A program made the translations under genes and the position numbers. From Pseudomonadota bacterium (GTDB lineage: Bacteria > Pseudomonadota > Gammaproteobacteria > Xanthomonadales > Xanthomonadaceae), in contig JAEXTE010000038.1 in assembly GCA_023453655.1 (NCBI GenBank), forward strand, positions 1 through 5,788: DNA of 5,788 bases, written 5' to 3'. Position 1 is the stretch's first letter, and each line of letters begins with the position of its first letter. This document shows positions 1 to 5,788 of this stretch, piece by piece. The notes below the pieces were generated by a model that did not search any database, was not told the origin of the DNA, and worked only from the letters and a program-made list of their open reading frames with translations.

Positions 1-635
1 GCCGCGGCGAAGCCCTCGGCGCGCAGGCGGCAGGCGTCGCAATGGCCACAGGCCCGGCCGGCGTCGTCGGCGCGGTAGCAGGACACGGTGGCGGCGAAGT
101 CCACGCCCAGGCGCAGGCCCTCGCGCACGATGTCGGCCTTGCCCAGGCGCAGCAGCGGCGCATGCACCCGGATGCCCGCCCCTTCCACGCCTGCCTTGGT
201 GGCCACGTTGGCCAGTCGTTCGAAGGCCTCGATGAACTCGGGCCTGCAGTCCGGATAGCCCGAATAATCCACCGCGTTGACCCCGCAGAACAGGTCGTTG
301 GCGCCCAGCACCTCGGCCCAGCCCAGCGCCAGCGACAGCATGATCGTGTTGCGGGCCGGCACATAGGTGACCGGGATCCCGGGGCCGCCGGCATCCGGCA
401 CCTCGATGTCGTCGGTCAGCGCGGAGCCGCCGAAGGCGCGCAGGTCCACCCGCACGGTCTTGTGATCTAGCGCGCCCAGCATGGCGGAAACGCGATCGGC
501 GGCCTCCAGCTCGGAGGTATGGCGCTGGCCGTAGCTCACGCTCAGCGCGTGCACGGCGAAGCCCTGTTCGCGGGCGATGGCCAGCACCACGGCGGAATCC
601 ATGCCACCGGAAACGAGGACGACGGCTTTCTTCAT
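1..635 (-). CDS. queC: QueC, 7-cyano-7-deazaguanine (preQ0) synthase, C-terminus missing
   Basis: QueC uses ATP and ammonia to turn 7-carboxy-7-deazaguanine into preQ0. The gene begins at the ATG at 635 and runs off the low-coordinate edge after 211 codons. By the family's length of about 220-230, roughly 10-20 residues are missing. The reading frame is unbroken. Visible motifs: the ATP-pyrophosphatase P-loop SGGMDSA at 9-15, YGQRH at 35-39, YVPARNT at 91-97, and [12 protein letters not shown] at 123-134. The zinc site is Cys186-x9-Cys196-x2-Cys199-x2-Cys202. The [14 protein letters not shown] start is exactly as expected, although no good Shine-Dalgarno sequence lies in the 39 bases between queE and queC. 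QueD, QueF and Tgt, needed for queuosine, are not in this window. A CTA leucine codon at residue 57 is unusual for such G/C-ending codon use but is probably chance. Confidence 0.97.
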   Translation of the reverse strand, partial: MKKAVVLVSGGMDSAVVLAIAREQGFAVHALSVSYGQRHTSELEAADRVSAMLGALDHKTVRVDLRAFGGSALTDDIEVPDAGGPGIPVTYVPARNTIMLSLALGWAEVLGANDLFCGVNAVDYSGYPDCRPEFIEAFERLANVATKAGVEGAGIRVHAPLLRLGKADIVREGLRLGVDFAATVSCYRADDAGRACGHCDACRLRAEGFAA

Positions 636-674
636 GGGGATCGATTGGGCGGAATCGGGAAACAGGGAGCCGGT
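636..674. other. queE-queC spacer
   Basis: The 39-base spacer holds no promoter, terminator or clear ribosome site that I can identify. On the minus strand it ends CGATCCCC directly before the queC ATG. That ATG is supported by protein conservation, not by an upstream signal. Confidence 0.5.
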
Positions 675-1355
675 TCAGCGGCCCGGCTCGTCGTTCCACA
701 GCAGCTTGTGCAGCTGCATCTGGAACCTGACCGGCAGGCGGTCGGCGACGATCCAGTCGGCCAGGTCGCGCGGCGACAGCTCCGATTTGCTCGGCGAGAA
801 CAGCACGTCGCAGCGCGCGTGCAGGGCATGCCGGTGCAGCACTTCGCGCGCCCACTCGTAGTCGGCCCTGCTGCAGACCACGAACTTGACCTGGTCGTGC
901 GGCGTCAGCAGCGGCAGGTTCTCCCAGCGGTTGCGCTCCACTTCGCCCGAGCCGGGGGTCTTGATGTCCAGCACCCGCGAGACGCGCGGATCGACGCAGC
1001 CGATATCGAGCGCGCCGGACGTTTCCAGCGACACCACGTAGCCCGCATCGCACAGCCGCGCCAGCAGCGGCAGGCAGCGCTTCTGCGCCAGCGGCTCGCC
1101 GCCGGTCACGCACACGTGGCGCACGCCATGGCGCGCGACCTCGGCCAGGATCGCCTCGATGTCCCACCACTGCCCGCCGTGGAAGGCGTAGGCCGTGTCG
1201 CAGTACACGCAGCGCAGCGGACAGCCGGTCAGGCGCACGAACACGGTCGGCCAGCCGGCGTCGCGGGCTTCGCCCTGCAGCGACAGGAAGATCTCGGTGA
1301 TCTTCAGCCGGTCCGCCGTCGATGCGGCGGCCGCATCGGGCGCGACGGCGTTCAT
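675..1355 (-). CDS. queE: QueE, 7-carboxy-7-deazaguanine synthase (radical SAM)
   Basis: QueE converts 6-carboxy-5,6,7,8-tetrahydropterin to 7-carboxy-7-deazaguanine, the step before QueC in preQ0 and queuosine synthesis, in the cytoplasm. The 226-residue protein has the radical-SAM cluster motif Cys45-x3-Cys49-x2-Cys52 followed by DT. The SAM-binding GGEP motif is at 85-88. Substrate and SAM contacts typical of the family follow: ETSG at 111-114 and DIKTPGSGE at 130-138. The C-terminal signature is RFQMQLHK at 210-217. The first 16 residues are an Ala-rich extension ahead of the conserved LKITEIFLSLQGE. I found no strong ribosome site, but the ATG is only 2 bases after the cpoB stop (TGAGCATG), so coupling to cpoB is likely. 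A later start would leave a larger gap and has no clear candidate. Family assignment is secure. Confidence 0.97.
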   Translation of the reverse strand: MNAVAPDAAAASTADRLKITEIFLSLQGEARDAGWPTVFVRLTGCPLRCVYCDTAYAFHGGQWWDIEAILAEVARHGVRHVCVTGGEPLAQKRCLPLLARLCDAGYVVSLETSGALDIGCVDPRVSRVLDIKTPGSGEVERNRWENLPLLTPHDQVKFVVCSRADYEWAREVLHRHALHARCDVLFSPSKSELSPRDLADWIVADRLPVRFQMQLHKLLWNDEPGR

Positions 1356-1357
1356 GC

Positions 1358-2155
1358 TCAGCGGCTGACGCGCGCCAGCTGGATCGCGTGCAGCCGATCC
1401 TCGGCGGTGCGCGCCGCGTCGGTGCCCGGAAACTGCGAGGCCACCCGGGACAGGGTCGCCTCGGCGCCGTCCAGGTCGCGCAGCCCGTACTGCGACAGGC
1501 CGATCTTGAGCATCGCGCCCGGGGCCTTGTCGTGCGTGGGATAGCGGTCCATCAGGACCTGGAACTGTTCGCGCGCCATCTCGTAGTTCTGGGTGACGTA
1601 ATAACTCTCGCCCAGCCAGTAGCGCGCGTTGGGCGCGTACACCCCTTCCGGGTACACGCGCAGGAAATCCTGGAACAGCTGGGCGGACTGGACGTAGTCG
1701 CCGGTCTTGAGCGCGGCGAACGCGGCATCGTAGGCGCCACGCTCGTCGGCGGTATTGGCGATCAGGCCAGCGTCGCCGTGCACACTCGGCCTGGTGTCGG
1801 CGGGGGCGGCCGGGGCCGCGCCCACCGGGGTCCCCGCACCGGCCGGATCGGGCAGTGCGGGCGCGCCCGCGCCTTCCAGCCGGTTGAGCCGGCCGTCGAG
1901 GTCGAGGTACTGGCTGCGGCTGGTCGACTTGAGCTGTTCGTTCTGCTGCTGCAGCTCCTCCACCTGCGAGCGCAGGGACTGCACCTCGCGGCGCAGCTCG
2001 GTCAGCTGGTTGAGCAGGTCGACGTTGCCGCGGTTGTCGGCCGCGCGCTGCTCGAGCACGGCCACGCGGTCGGCCAGGCTCATGCGCTGGCCGGACGCGG
2101 GCGCGGCGGCCACGAGGGCCGCCGCGAACGCGATCGGGACGATCAATGCACGCAT
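1358..2155 (-). CDS. cpoB: CpoB (YbgF), periplasmic Tol-Pal-associated coordinator of peptidoglycan synthesis
   Basis: In E. coli, CpoB binds TolA and PBP1B and couples outer-membrane constriction to septal wall synthesis. This 265-residue protein has the family layout. A signal peptide spans about 1-22 (hydrophobic to AAAPASG). An N-terminal coiled coil (about 26-94, with many Leu/Val heptads and Gln/Glu/Arg) is the trimerising part. An Ala/Pro/Gly-rich linker covers about 95-130. Three TPR units follow: 138-171, 175-208 and 212-245, each with the small/aromatic pattern and a closing V/D-x-Y/F-P. The ATG lies 9 bases after the pal stop. The ribosome site is only an A/G-rich run (AAGTAAGAAG) that overlaps the pal TAA, so initiation probably depends on pal translation. 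The TGA stop is 2 bases before queE. Older annotations call this gene ybgF or 'tol-pal system protein'. Confidence 0.95.
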   Translation of the reverse strand: MRALIVPIAFAAALVAAAPASGQRMSLADRVAVLEQRAADNRGNVDLLNQLTELRREVQSLRSQVEELQQQNEQLKSTSRSQYLDLDGRLNRLEGAGAPALPDPAGAGTPVGAAPAAPADTRPSVHGDAGLIANTADERGAYDAAFAALKTGDYVQSAQLFQDFLRVYPEGVYAPNARYWLGESYYVTQNYEMAREQFQVLMDRYPTHDKAPGAMLKIGLSQYGLRDLDGAEATLSRVASQFPGTDAARTAEDRLHAIQLARVSR

Positions 2156-2164
2156 CGTCGCTTC

Positions 2165-2689
2165 TTACTTCGCCGTGTAGACGATCTCGACGCGGCGGTT
2201 CTTGGCCCAGCAGTCCTCGCTGGACTCGGTGCAGGTCGGGCGCTCTTCGCCGTAGCTGACCACGGTCAGCTGGCTGCCCGAACCGCCGTTGGCCTGCAGG
2301 GCCGACGACACCGCGTTGCCGCGACGCTCGCCCAGGCCGAGGTTGTACTCGCGGCTGCCGCGCTCGTCGGCGTTGCCTTCCAGGGTGATGCGCGAGGACG
2401 GACGGTCACGCAGGTACTTGGCATGGCACGACATCGCGGCCTGGAACTCCGGACGCAGCGCGTCCTGGTCCAGGTCGAAGTACACCACGCGCTGGCGCAG
2501 GCAGGCGTCGGTGTCCAGGTCCGCCGGGGTGTAGGCGCCCGGAGCAGTGGTTCCACCCGTCTGGGCCGGCGGCGGCGTGGTATCGGCCGGGGGGACATCC
2601 TTGACCTTCTTGGAACAGGCGGCCATGGCGACGCACATCATTGCGATGAGCACGGCCTTGCCGAGCACGGCGGACTTGTTGGTGTTCAT
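2165..2689 (-). CDS. pal: Pal, peptidoglycan-associated outer-membrane lipoprotein
   Basis: Pal is lipidated, sits in the outer membrane and holds peptidoglycan through an OmpA-like domain; TolB competes for that site. The 174-residue precursor has a lipoprotein signal (1-24) ending MAA-Cys25. Met at -3 of the lipobox is less common than Leu. Ser26 follows the lipidated Cys rather than Asp, which fits outer-membrane sorting. A Pro/Thr/Gly-rich tether (31-56) leads to the OmpA-like domain (about 63-172). The peptidoglycan-binding core runs from NADERGSREYN (106-116) to LGERRGNAV (119-127), with Asp108 and Arg123 matching the diaminopimelate-binding pair. The residue before Ala-Asp is Asn106, where E. 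coli Pal has His. Four more cysteines (63, 88, 153, 160) are present; 153 and 160 flank a short acidic loop and could form a disulfide. cpoB starts 9 bases downstream. Confidence 0.97.
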   Translation of the reverse strand: MNTNKSAVLGKAVLIAMMCVAMAACSKKVKDVPPADTTPPPAQTGGTTAPGAYTPADLDTDACLRQRVVYFDLDQDALRPEFQAAMSCHAKYLRDRPSSRITLEGNADERGSREYNLGLGERRGNAVSSALQANGGSGSQLTVVSYGEERPTCTESSEDCWAKNRRVEIVYTAK

Positions 2690-2752
2690 TCTCGTCGATC
2701 CTCAGGCGTTGAAACGGACGTTCAGGTTGATGGAATAGCTGTGCAGGATTTG
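2690..2752. other. tolB-pal spacer with lower G+C
   Basis: By hand count this 63-base spacer is about 51% G+C, clearly lower than the genes on both sides. On the minus strand it includes CTGACA and, 13 bases later, TATTCC. That spacing is too short for a normal sigma-70 promoter, so I do not call one. It also holds the pal ribosome site. A separate pal promoter or an RNA-stability element is possible, but the sequence alone does not show it. Confidence 0.45.
2699..2703 (-). promoter_or_regulatory. Ribosome binding site of pal
   Basis: GAGGA on the minus strand lies 9 bases before the ATG at 2689. The match and spacing are good. It fixes the pal start at the Met that begins a typical lipoprotein signal peptide. 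Confidence 0.7.
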
Positions 2753-4069
2753 TCAGCGGGGGGTCCGGTATGGCCCCCACGCTGGTTCGCGTACATCCCC
2801 GTCGGCCAGGACCAGGCGCTGTCGCACGCGGCCGTCGGCCGAGACAGCATACAGGACCCCCCGCCGTCCTTCACGCGCCGCGTAGAGGATCATGCTGGCG
2901 TTCGGGGCGAAGCTGGGGGACTCGTCCAGCGAGCCGGGGGAGATGGTCGACCAGCGCGGCGAACCGAGGCTGCGGTCCATCACCGCGATCCGGTAGGTGT
3001 TGCCGGCTCCCTGGGCCACCGCGATCTTCTGGCCGTCCCAGGAAATGCTCGGATCGGCGTTGTACCTGCCCTCGAAGGTCACCCGGGTGGCGCCACCGCC
3101 GGAGGCCGACACCTGGTAGACCTGGGGCTGGCCGCCGCGGTCGGAGGTGAAGTAGAGACTGTTGCCGTCCGGACTCCAGACCGGCGCGGTGTCGATCCCG
3201 AACTGGTTGGTGATCTGGGTCAGGGCCTTGCTGCCCAGGTCCATCACGTAGATCTCCGGGTTGCCGCTGCGCGAGAGGGTCAGCGCCAGGCGGCGGCCGT
3301 CGGGCGAGAACGCCGGCCCGCTGTTGATGCCGCGGAAGCTGGACACCAGCTCGCGGCTGCCCGTGGTGATGTTCTGGATGTAGATCGAGGAGTTGCCGCG
3401 CTCGAAGCTGACGTAGGCCAGGCGGGTGCCGTCAGGGCTCCAGGCCGGGGACAGCAGCGGTTCGTTCGAGCGCACCACCGTCTGCGGGTTGTAGCCGTCG
3501 GCGTCCGCGACCATCAGCGCGTAGCGGGTGCCCTGCCCCGCGCCGGTGGCGGTGACGTAGGCGATGCGGGTCCAGAACGCGCCGCGGATGCCGAGGATCT
3601 TCTCGTAGATGGCGTCGGCCATCTGGTGGGCCACGTCGCGCATCGCGCTGCCGGGCGCGGTCAGGGCCAGGCCGAGCAGGCGCTCCTGCTTGGCCACGTC
3701 GAACAGTTCGTACTCGACCCGGTAGCTGCCCGAGCCGGCGTCGGCCACGCGGCCGACCACCAGGAAGTCCTGGCGCAGCGCGCGCCAAGCCGGATAGTCG
3801 ACCTCAGAGCCGCGGGTCGGACGGGAGACCATGTCGCGCTCGGGCAGCGCGCGGAACTGGCCCGAGCGCTCGAGGTCGGCACGGACCACCGCGGCCACGT
3901 CGGTGGCCGGCGCGGTCCCGCCGCCCTGATAGGGCATCGGCACGATGGCGATCGGCAGGGCCGAGGCGTTGCCGCCGATGATGTCGATCTCCAGTCCCTG
4001 CTGCTGCGCGGCCGCGCCGAGCGGCAACAGCAGAGCGAGCATGGCGAACAGGCAGCGTTTGAAAATCAT
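2753..4069 (-). CDS. tolB: TolB, periplasmic beta-propeller protein of the Tol-Pal system
   Basis: TolB is a soluble periplasmic protein that shuttles between Pal and TolA. The 438-residue product matches the family's usual length of about 430. Residues 1-21 are a signal peptide (basic MIFKRC, then a leucine-rich core ending GAAA), with likely cleavage before Gln22. The first dozen mature residues are the segment that serves as the TolA-binding 'TolB box' in E. coli. An alpha/beta domain extends to about residue 165 and is followed by a six-bladed propeller. Blade motifs recur every 44-45 residues: PAWSPDG at 208, PAFSPDG at 252, PVWSPDG at 296, PSISWDG at 340, PSFAPN at 385 and PAWGPY at 429; the last two are degenerate. 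The gene stands 227 bases after tolA and 63 before pal. No truncation or frameshift is visible. Confidence 0.98.
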   Translation of the reverse strand: MIFKRCLFAMLALLLPLGAAAQQQGLEIDIIGGNASALPIAIVPMPYQGGGTAPATDVAAVVRADLERSGQFRALPERDMVSRPTRGSEVDYPAWRALRQDFLVVGRVADAGSGSYRVEYELFDVAKQERLLGLALTAPGSAMRDVAHQMADAIYEKILGIRGAFWTRIAYVTATGAGQGTRYALMVADADGYNPQTVVRSNEPLLSPAWSPDGTRLAYVSFERGNSSIYIQNITTGSRELVSSFRGINSGPAFSPDGRRLALTLSRSGNPEIYVMDLGSKALTQITNQFGIDTAPVWSPDGNSLYFTSDRGGQPQVYQVSASGGGATRVTFEGRYNADPSISWDGQKIAVAQGAGNTYRIAVMDRSLGSPRWSTISPGSLDESPSFAPNASMILYAAREGRRGVLYAVSADGRVRQRLVLADGDVREPAWGPYRTPR

Positions 4070-4296
4070 CGGGGAAGTCCCTCGAGGGTCGTGAATGAGG
4101 CGGCGACAGCTTGGCGGGGAATCGTCGCACGAAGATGAACGGCGATGGACTTCAGCGGTGCGCGAACGGGGGCCGTCGCCCTTGGCCGTGCGAGAGGCGC
4201 AGCACGCAACCGCCCGACGTCGCCCGGGCGAACGCTACGCGCGGTGGCGTGAAGGTTTCGCCGTGGCGTCGACCCGCGGCCGCCGCCTGCGCTGGC
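4070..4296. other. Intergenic gap between tolA and tolB
   Basis: This 227-base stretch is the longest non-coding part of the window. I see no credible reading frame on the minus strand that continues or links its neighbours, and no RNA gene. Most of it stays as rich in G+C as the genes (about 72-75% by hand count over 4141-4260). It drops to about 62% in the 60 bases nearest tolB. It contains short self-complementary tracts, including a six-base stem (4211-4216 with 4225-4230), but no T-run that would make a classic terminator. I could not pick out a convincing -35/-10 pair. In E. coli an additional promoter lies ahead of tolB, so a promoter here is reasonable by analogy only. Confidence 0.7.
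4078..4083 (-). promoter_or_regulatory. Ribosome binding site of tolB
   Basis: The minus strand reads GAGGGA here, followed by 8 bases and then the ATG at 4069. This is a good Shine-Dalgarno match at normal spacing. It supports that ATG as the tolB start, consistent with the signal peptide that begins immediately after it. Confidence 0.7.
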
Positions 4297-5280
4297 TCAG
4301 CGGTCCTGCGCCTCGAAGTTGAGCGTGATCGTGCGCTGGAAGACCGACTCGAAGCCGGCATAGGGCAGCGGCTGCGCCTTGAGCACGGCCGCCTCGACCG
4401 AGCGCCGGCCGAGCTCGTCGTAGGGGCACGAGGGACTGACGCGCGCTTCGACCACCTCGCCGCCCGGAATCTGGCGGATGACGATCTGGCAGCGCTGGCC
4501 GATCGGCACGGTGTCGGGCCGGGTCCAGTTGCGCAGGATCGCCTCCTGCAGCGCGGCGGCATAGCGTGCGGCGAGACCCGTATCGACGCCCTGGTTCCCG
4601 GGCGGCGGCGGCGCGGACGAGGACTGCGCCTGGTCGGAGGCTTGCCGCGCCTGCTGGTCGGCGATCTGCTGCAGCCGCTGCTGGGCCTGGCGCTGCTCGC
4701 GTTCGAGCTTCTCGCGTTCGGCGCGGATCTTCTCCAGCTGCTGCTGGGCCAGGCGCCGCTTCTGCTCGGCCTCTTCCTGGCGCTTGCGCTCGGTCAGGTC
4801 GATCTGCTCCTGGCGGCGCTTCTCCTCCTGTTCCCGATCCACGCGGGCACGCTCGGCCTCGGCATCGCGGCGCACTTCTTCCTGGTTGACCGGCTCCGGA
4901 TCTGGCACCCGCTCCTGCGGCGTGGGCTGGCGTTCGACCGGCGCCTCCTCGGGAACCGGCTCGGGCAGCGGCTGCGGGGGCGGCGCGACGTCCTCGTCGA
5001 TCGGCTGCGGCAACGGCTCCACCACGGGCTGCGGCACCGGTTCGGGATCGAGCGCCAGCGCGCGCTCGACGGCGCGCTGGTCGGCGCTGGAGACATCCAG
5101 CACCGCTTCCATCGACGGCGCGCCGGCCACGCTGATGCGGTCCGGGTCCCAGCTCAGCAGGGGCGACAGCAGCAGCATCGCCAGCACCAGCACGTGCACG
5201 ACCAGGGCCCCGGCGATCGCCCGGCCCAGGCCTTCTTCCGGCGGCGTCCCGGCGGGACGCTGGAGGGCGTCAGCGTGCAT
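4297..5280 (-). CDS. tolA: TolA, periplasm-spanning protein of the Tol-Pal system
   Basis: TolA is anchored in the inner membrane by TolQR and reaches across the periplasm to TolB and Pal. From the ATG at 5280 it is 327 residues; a GTG one codon earlier (5283) is an equally possible start. Either start overlaps the end of tolR, by 11 or 14 bases. Domains in order: cytoplasmic tail 1-19; membrane segment about 20-42 with His29, the residue matching the functionally important TolA/TonB histidine; a proline- and glutamate-rich stretch about 79-131; a charged Glu/Arg/Gln coiled coil about 134-218; a short SSSAPPPP hinge; and a C-terminal TolA domain III, about 230-327. That domain has the paired cysteines (Cys264, Cys285) expected to form its disulfide. 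The proline-rich stretch is not part of E. coli TolA and recalls TonB. Position 25, four before His29, is Ala where E. coli has Ser18. Identity is secure from domain III and context. Confidence 0.96.
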   Translation of the reverse strand: MHADALQRPAGTPPEEGLGRAIAGALVVHVLVLAMLLLSPLLSWDPDRISVAGAPSMEAVLDVSSADQRAVERALALDPEPVPQPVVEPLPQPIDEDVAPPPQPLPEPVPEEAPVERQPTPQERVPDPEPVNQEEVRRDAEAERARVDREQEEKRRQEQIDLTERKRQEEAEQKRRLAQQQLEKIRAEREKLEREQRQAQQRLQQIADQQARQASDQAQSSSAPPPPGNQGVDTGLAARYAAALQEAILRNWTRPDTVPIGQRCQIVIRQIPGGEVVEARVSPSCPYDELGRRSVEAAVLKAQPLPYAGFESVFQRTITLNFEAQDR

Positions 5281-5713
5281 CACCGCCCGCGTTGGTCATC
5301 AGGCTGACGTTGCTCACCTTCGCGCGGCGCAGCACGTCCATCGCATCGAGCACGTTCTGGTAGGGCGCATCGCCCTGCGCGGCCACCATGACCCGGAAGT
5401 CGTTGCCCTGCTGCTCGCGGATGGGAGCGAGCATGCCTTCCATCTGCGTCGCGTCGATGACGCGCGGGCGCCCATCGCCGGGCAGCTGCAGTCCCAGGCT
5501 GCCGTCGGGATAGGCGATGACGATCACCGGATCGGTGCGTTCCTGGGTCGCCCGCGCCTCGGACGAAGGCAGCTTGACGTCGACGCTGAGCGTCAGCAGC
5601 GGCGCGGTCACCATGAAGATGATCAACAGCACGAGCATCACGTCGATGTAGGGCACGACGTTGATCTCGGACTTCAGCTTGCGCCGCTTGCGGTGGATGA
5701 TGCTTCCGGACAT
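5270..5713 (-). CDS. tolR: TolR, inner-membrane proton-channel subunit of the Tol-Pal motor
   Basis: This 147-residue protein belongs to the ExbD/TolR family and is close to the usual TolR length of about 140-150. A basic cytoplasmic tail (residues 1-16, HRKRRKLK) precedes one membrane segment at about 21-43. Asp24, in the sequence PYIDVML, is the family's essential protonatable aspartate in the membrane. The remaining 100 or so residues form the periplasmic domain that dimerises and contacts peptidoglycan. The ATG at 5713 lies 12 bases after the tolQ stop, with a G-rich stretch (GGGGG, 5719-5723) as a plausible ribosome site. The TGA stop lies inside the start of tolA, so the two are probably translationally coupled. 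The family and the Tol (rather than Exb) assignment are secure because of the neighbours. No residue expected in the family appears to be missing. Confidence 0.97.
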   Translation of the reverse strand: MSGSIIHRKRRKLKSEINVVPYIDVMLVLLIIFMVTAPLLTLSVDVKLPSSEARATQERTDPVIVIAYPDGSLGLQLPGDGRPRVIDATQMEGMLAPIREQQGNDFRVMVAAQGDAPYQNVLDAMDVLRRAKVSNVSLMTNAGGDAR

Positions 5714-5725
5714 CGGAGCCCCCGC

Positions 5726-5788
5726 CTACTCGATCGAACTCTGGCGCTGCAGGATGGTGCTGAACTCCTCGGCGAAGCTCTCGTAGCG
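5726..5788 (-). CDS. tolQ: TolQ, C-terminal end only (partial)
   Basis: Only the last 20 codons and a TAG stop lie in the window; the rest runs off the high-coordinate edge. The readable tail is RYESFAEEFSTILQRQSSIE, which fits the cytoplasmic C-terminal helix of TolQ, where a Y/F-E-x-F-x-E-E-F-x-x-I-L-Q-R pattern is usual. TolQ is the inner-membrane stator subunit that works with TolR to use the proton gradient to energise TolA. The identification rests on this tail and on its position 12 bases upstream of tolR, with the same orientation. Nothing can be said about its membrane segments or its start. Confidence 0.88.
   Translation of the reverse strand, partial: RYESFAEEFSTILQRQSSIE

Noticed and set aside
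2715..2752. CTGACA and TATTCC on the minus strand as a pal promoter
   Set aside because: The boxes are only 13 bases apart, too close for sigma-70, and shifting to a normal spacing removes any -10 match.
1322..4138. A 938-codon plus-strand open frame antisense to cpoB, pal and tolB
   Set aside because: It is codon-for-codon antisense to three well-supported genes, has a monotonous Arg/Gly/Ala/Val/His composition, shows no recognisable domain, and is explained by the scarcity of TTA, CTA and TCA codons.
4211..4230. A six-base-stem hairpin in the tolA-tolB gap as a possible terminator
   Set aside because: There is no T-run after it in the transcribed direction, and stems this short are expected by chance in such G+C-rich sequence.
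4244..4269. Two copies of GTGGCGT, 19 bases apart start to start, as a regulator binding site
   Set aside because: The repeat is only seven bases, is found only twice, and is made of common trinucleotides in this sequence.
4276..4283. The palindrome GCGGCCGC just after tolA as an operator or engineered site
   Set aside because: It is a single eight-base G/C palindrome with no paired copy or flanking signal, which is expected at this base composition.
4620..4880. Short repetitive CTGCTGG/GCGCTG tracts suggesting a repeat array
   Set aside because: They encode the Gln/Arg/Glu-rich coiled coil of TolA; the repeats are irregular and in frame, with no spacer structure, so this is not a CRISPR or tandem-repeat array.
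4111..5307. A 398-codon plus-strand frame with leucine-rich stretches resembling membrane helices
   Set aside because: The leucine runs are the reverse complement of the Gln/Glu/Lys-rich coiled coil of tolA (CAG to CTG, GAG to CTC). The frame is a shadow of tolA.

Overview
The window is a stretch of bacterial chromosome read entirely from the minus strand. It carries most of a Tol-Pal cell-envelope operon followed by two genes for the 7-deazaguanine (queuosine precursor) pathway. In transcription order, from high to low coordinates, the genes are tolQ (last 20 codons only), tolR, tolA, tolB, pal, cpoB (ybgF), queE and queC (C-terminus cut off by the window edge). All seven junctions run the same way, and most are tight: tolR and tolA overlap, pal and cpoB are 9 bases apart, and cpoB and queE are 2 bases apart.

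Base composition is high in G+C and the codons are strongly G/C-ending. The gene order tolQRAB-pal-cpoB-queE-queC is the one I know from Pseudomonas and Xanthomonas relatives. The TolA C-terminal domain and the Pal and QueC sequences look most like those of Xanthomonadaceae/Lysobacteraceae (Xanthomonas, Stenotrophomonas, Lysobacter, Luteimonas and similar). The family assignment is a recollection-based inference, and I cannot name a genus.

Layout: positions 5788-4297 encode the inner-membrane motor parts (TolQ end, TolR, TolA). Positions 4296-4070 are a 227-base gap with no gene that I can see. Positions 4069-2165 encode the periplasmic and outer-membrane parts (TolB, Pal), separated by a 63-base gap of lower G+C. 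Positions 2155-1358 encode CpoB, which links Tol to peptidoglycan synthesis. Positions 1355-1 encode QueE and QueC, cytoplasmic enzymes making preQ0.

How they work together: TolQ and TolR form the proton-driven stator and TolA spans the periplasm. TolB binds Pal, and Pal anchors the outer membrane to peptidoglycan; cycling of these contacts constricts the outer membrane at division. CpoB tunes PBP1B activity through TolA. QueE and QueC have no mechanistic link to this machine that I know of and probably share only its transcript.

I looked for a novel system and did not find one. The window is a conserved core locus. The points worth a second look are modest: a TolA with a TonB-like proline-rich segment and a changed transmembrane motif, extra cysteines in Pal, and two gaps that may hold internal promoters. 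The long open frames on the plus strand are explained by codon usage of the genes opposite them.
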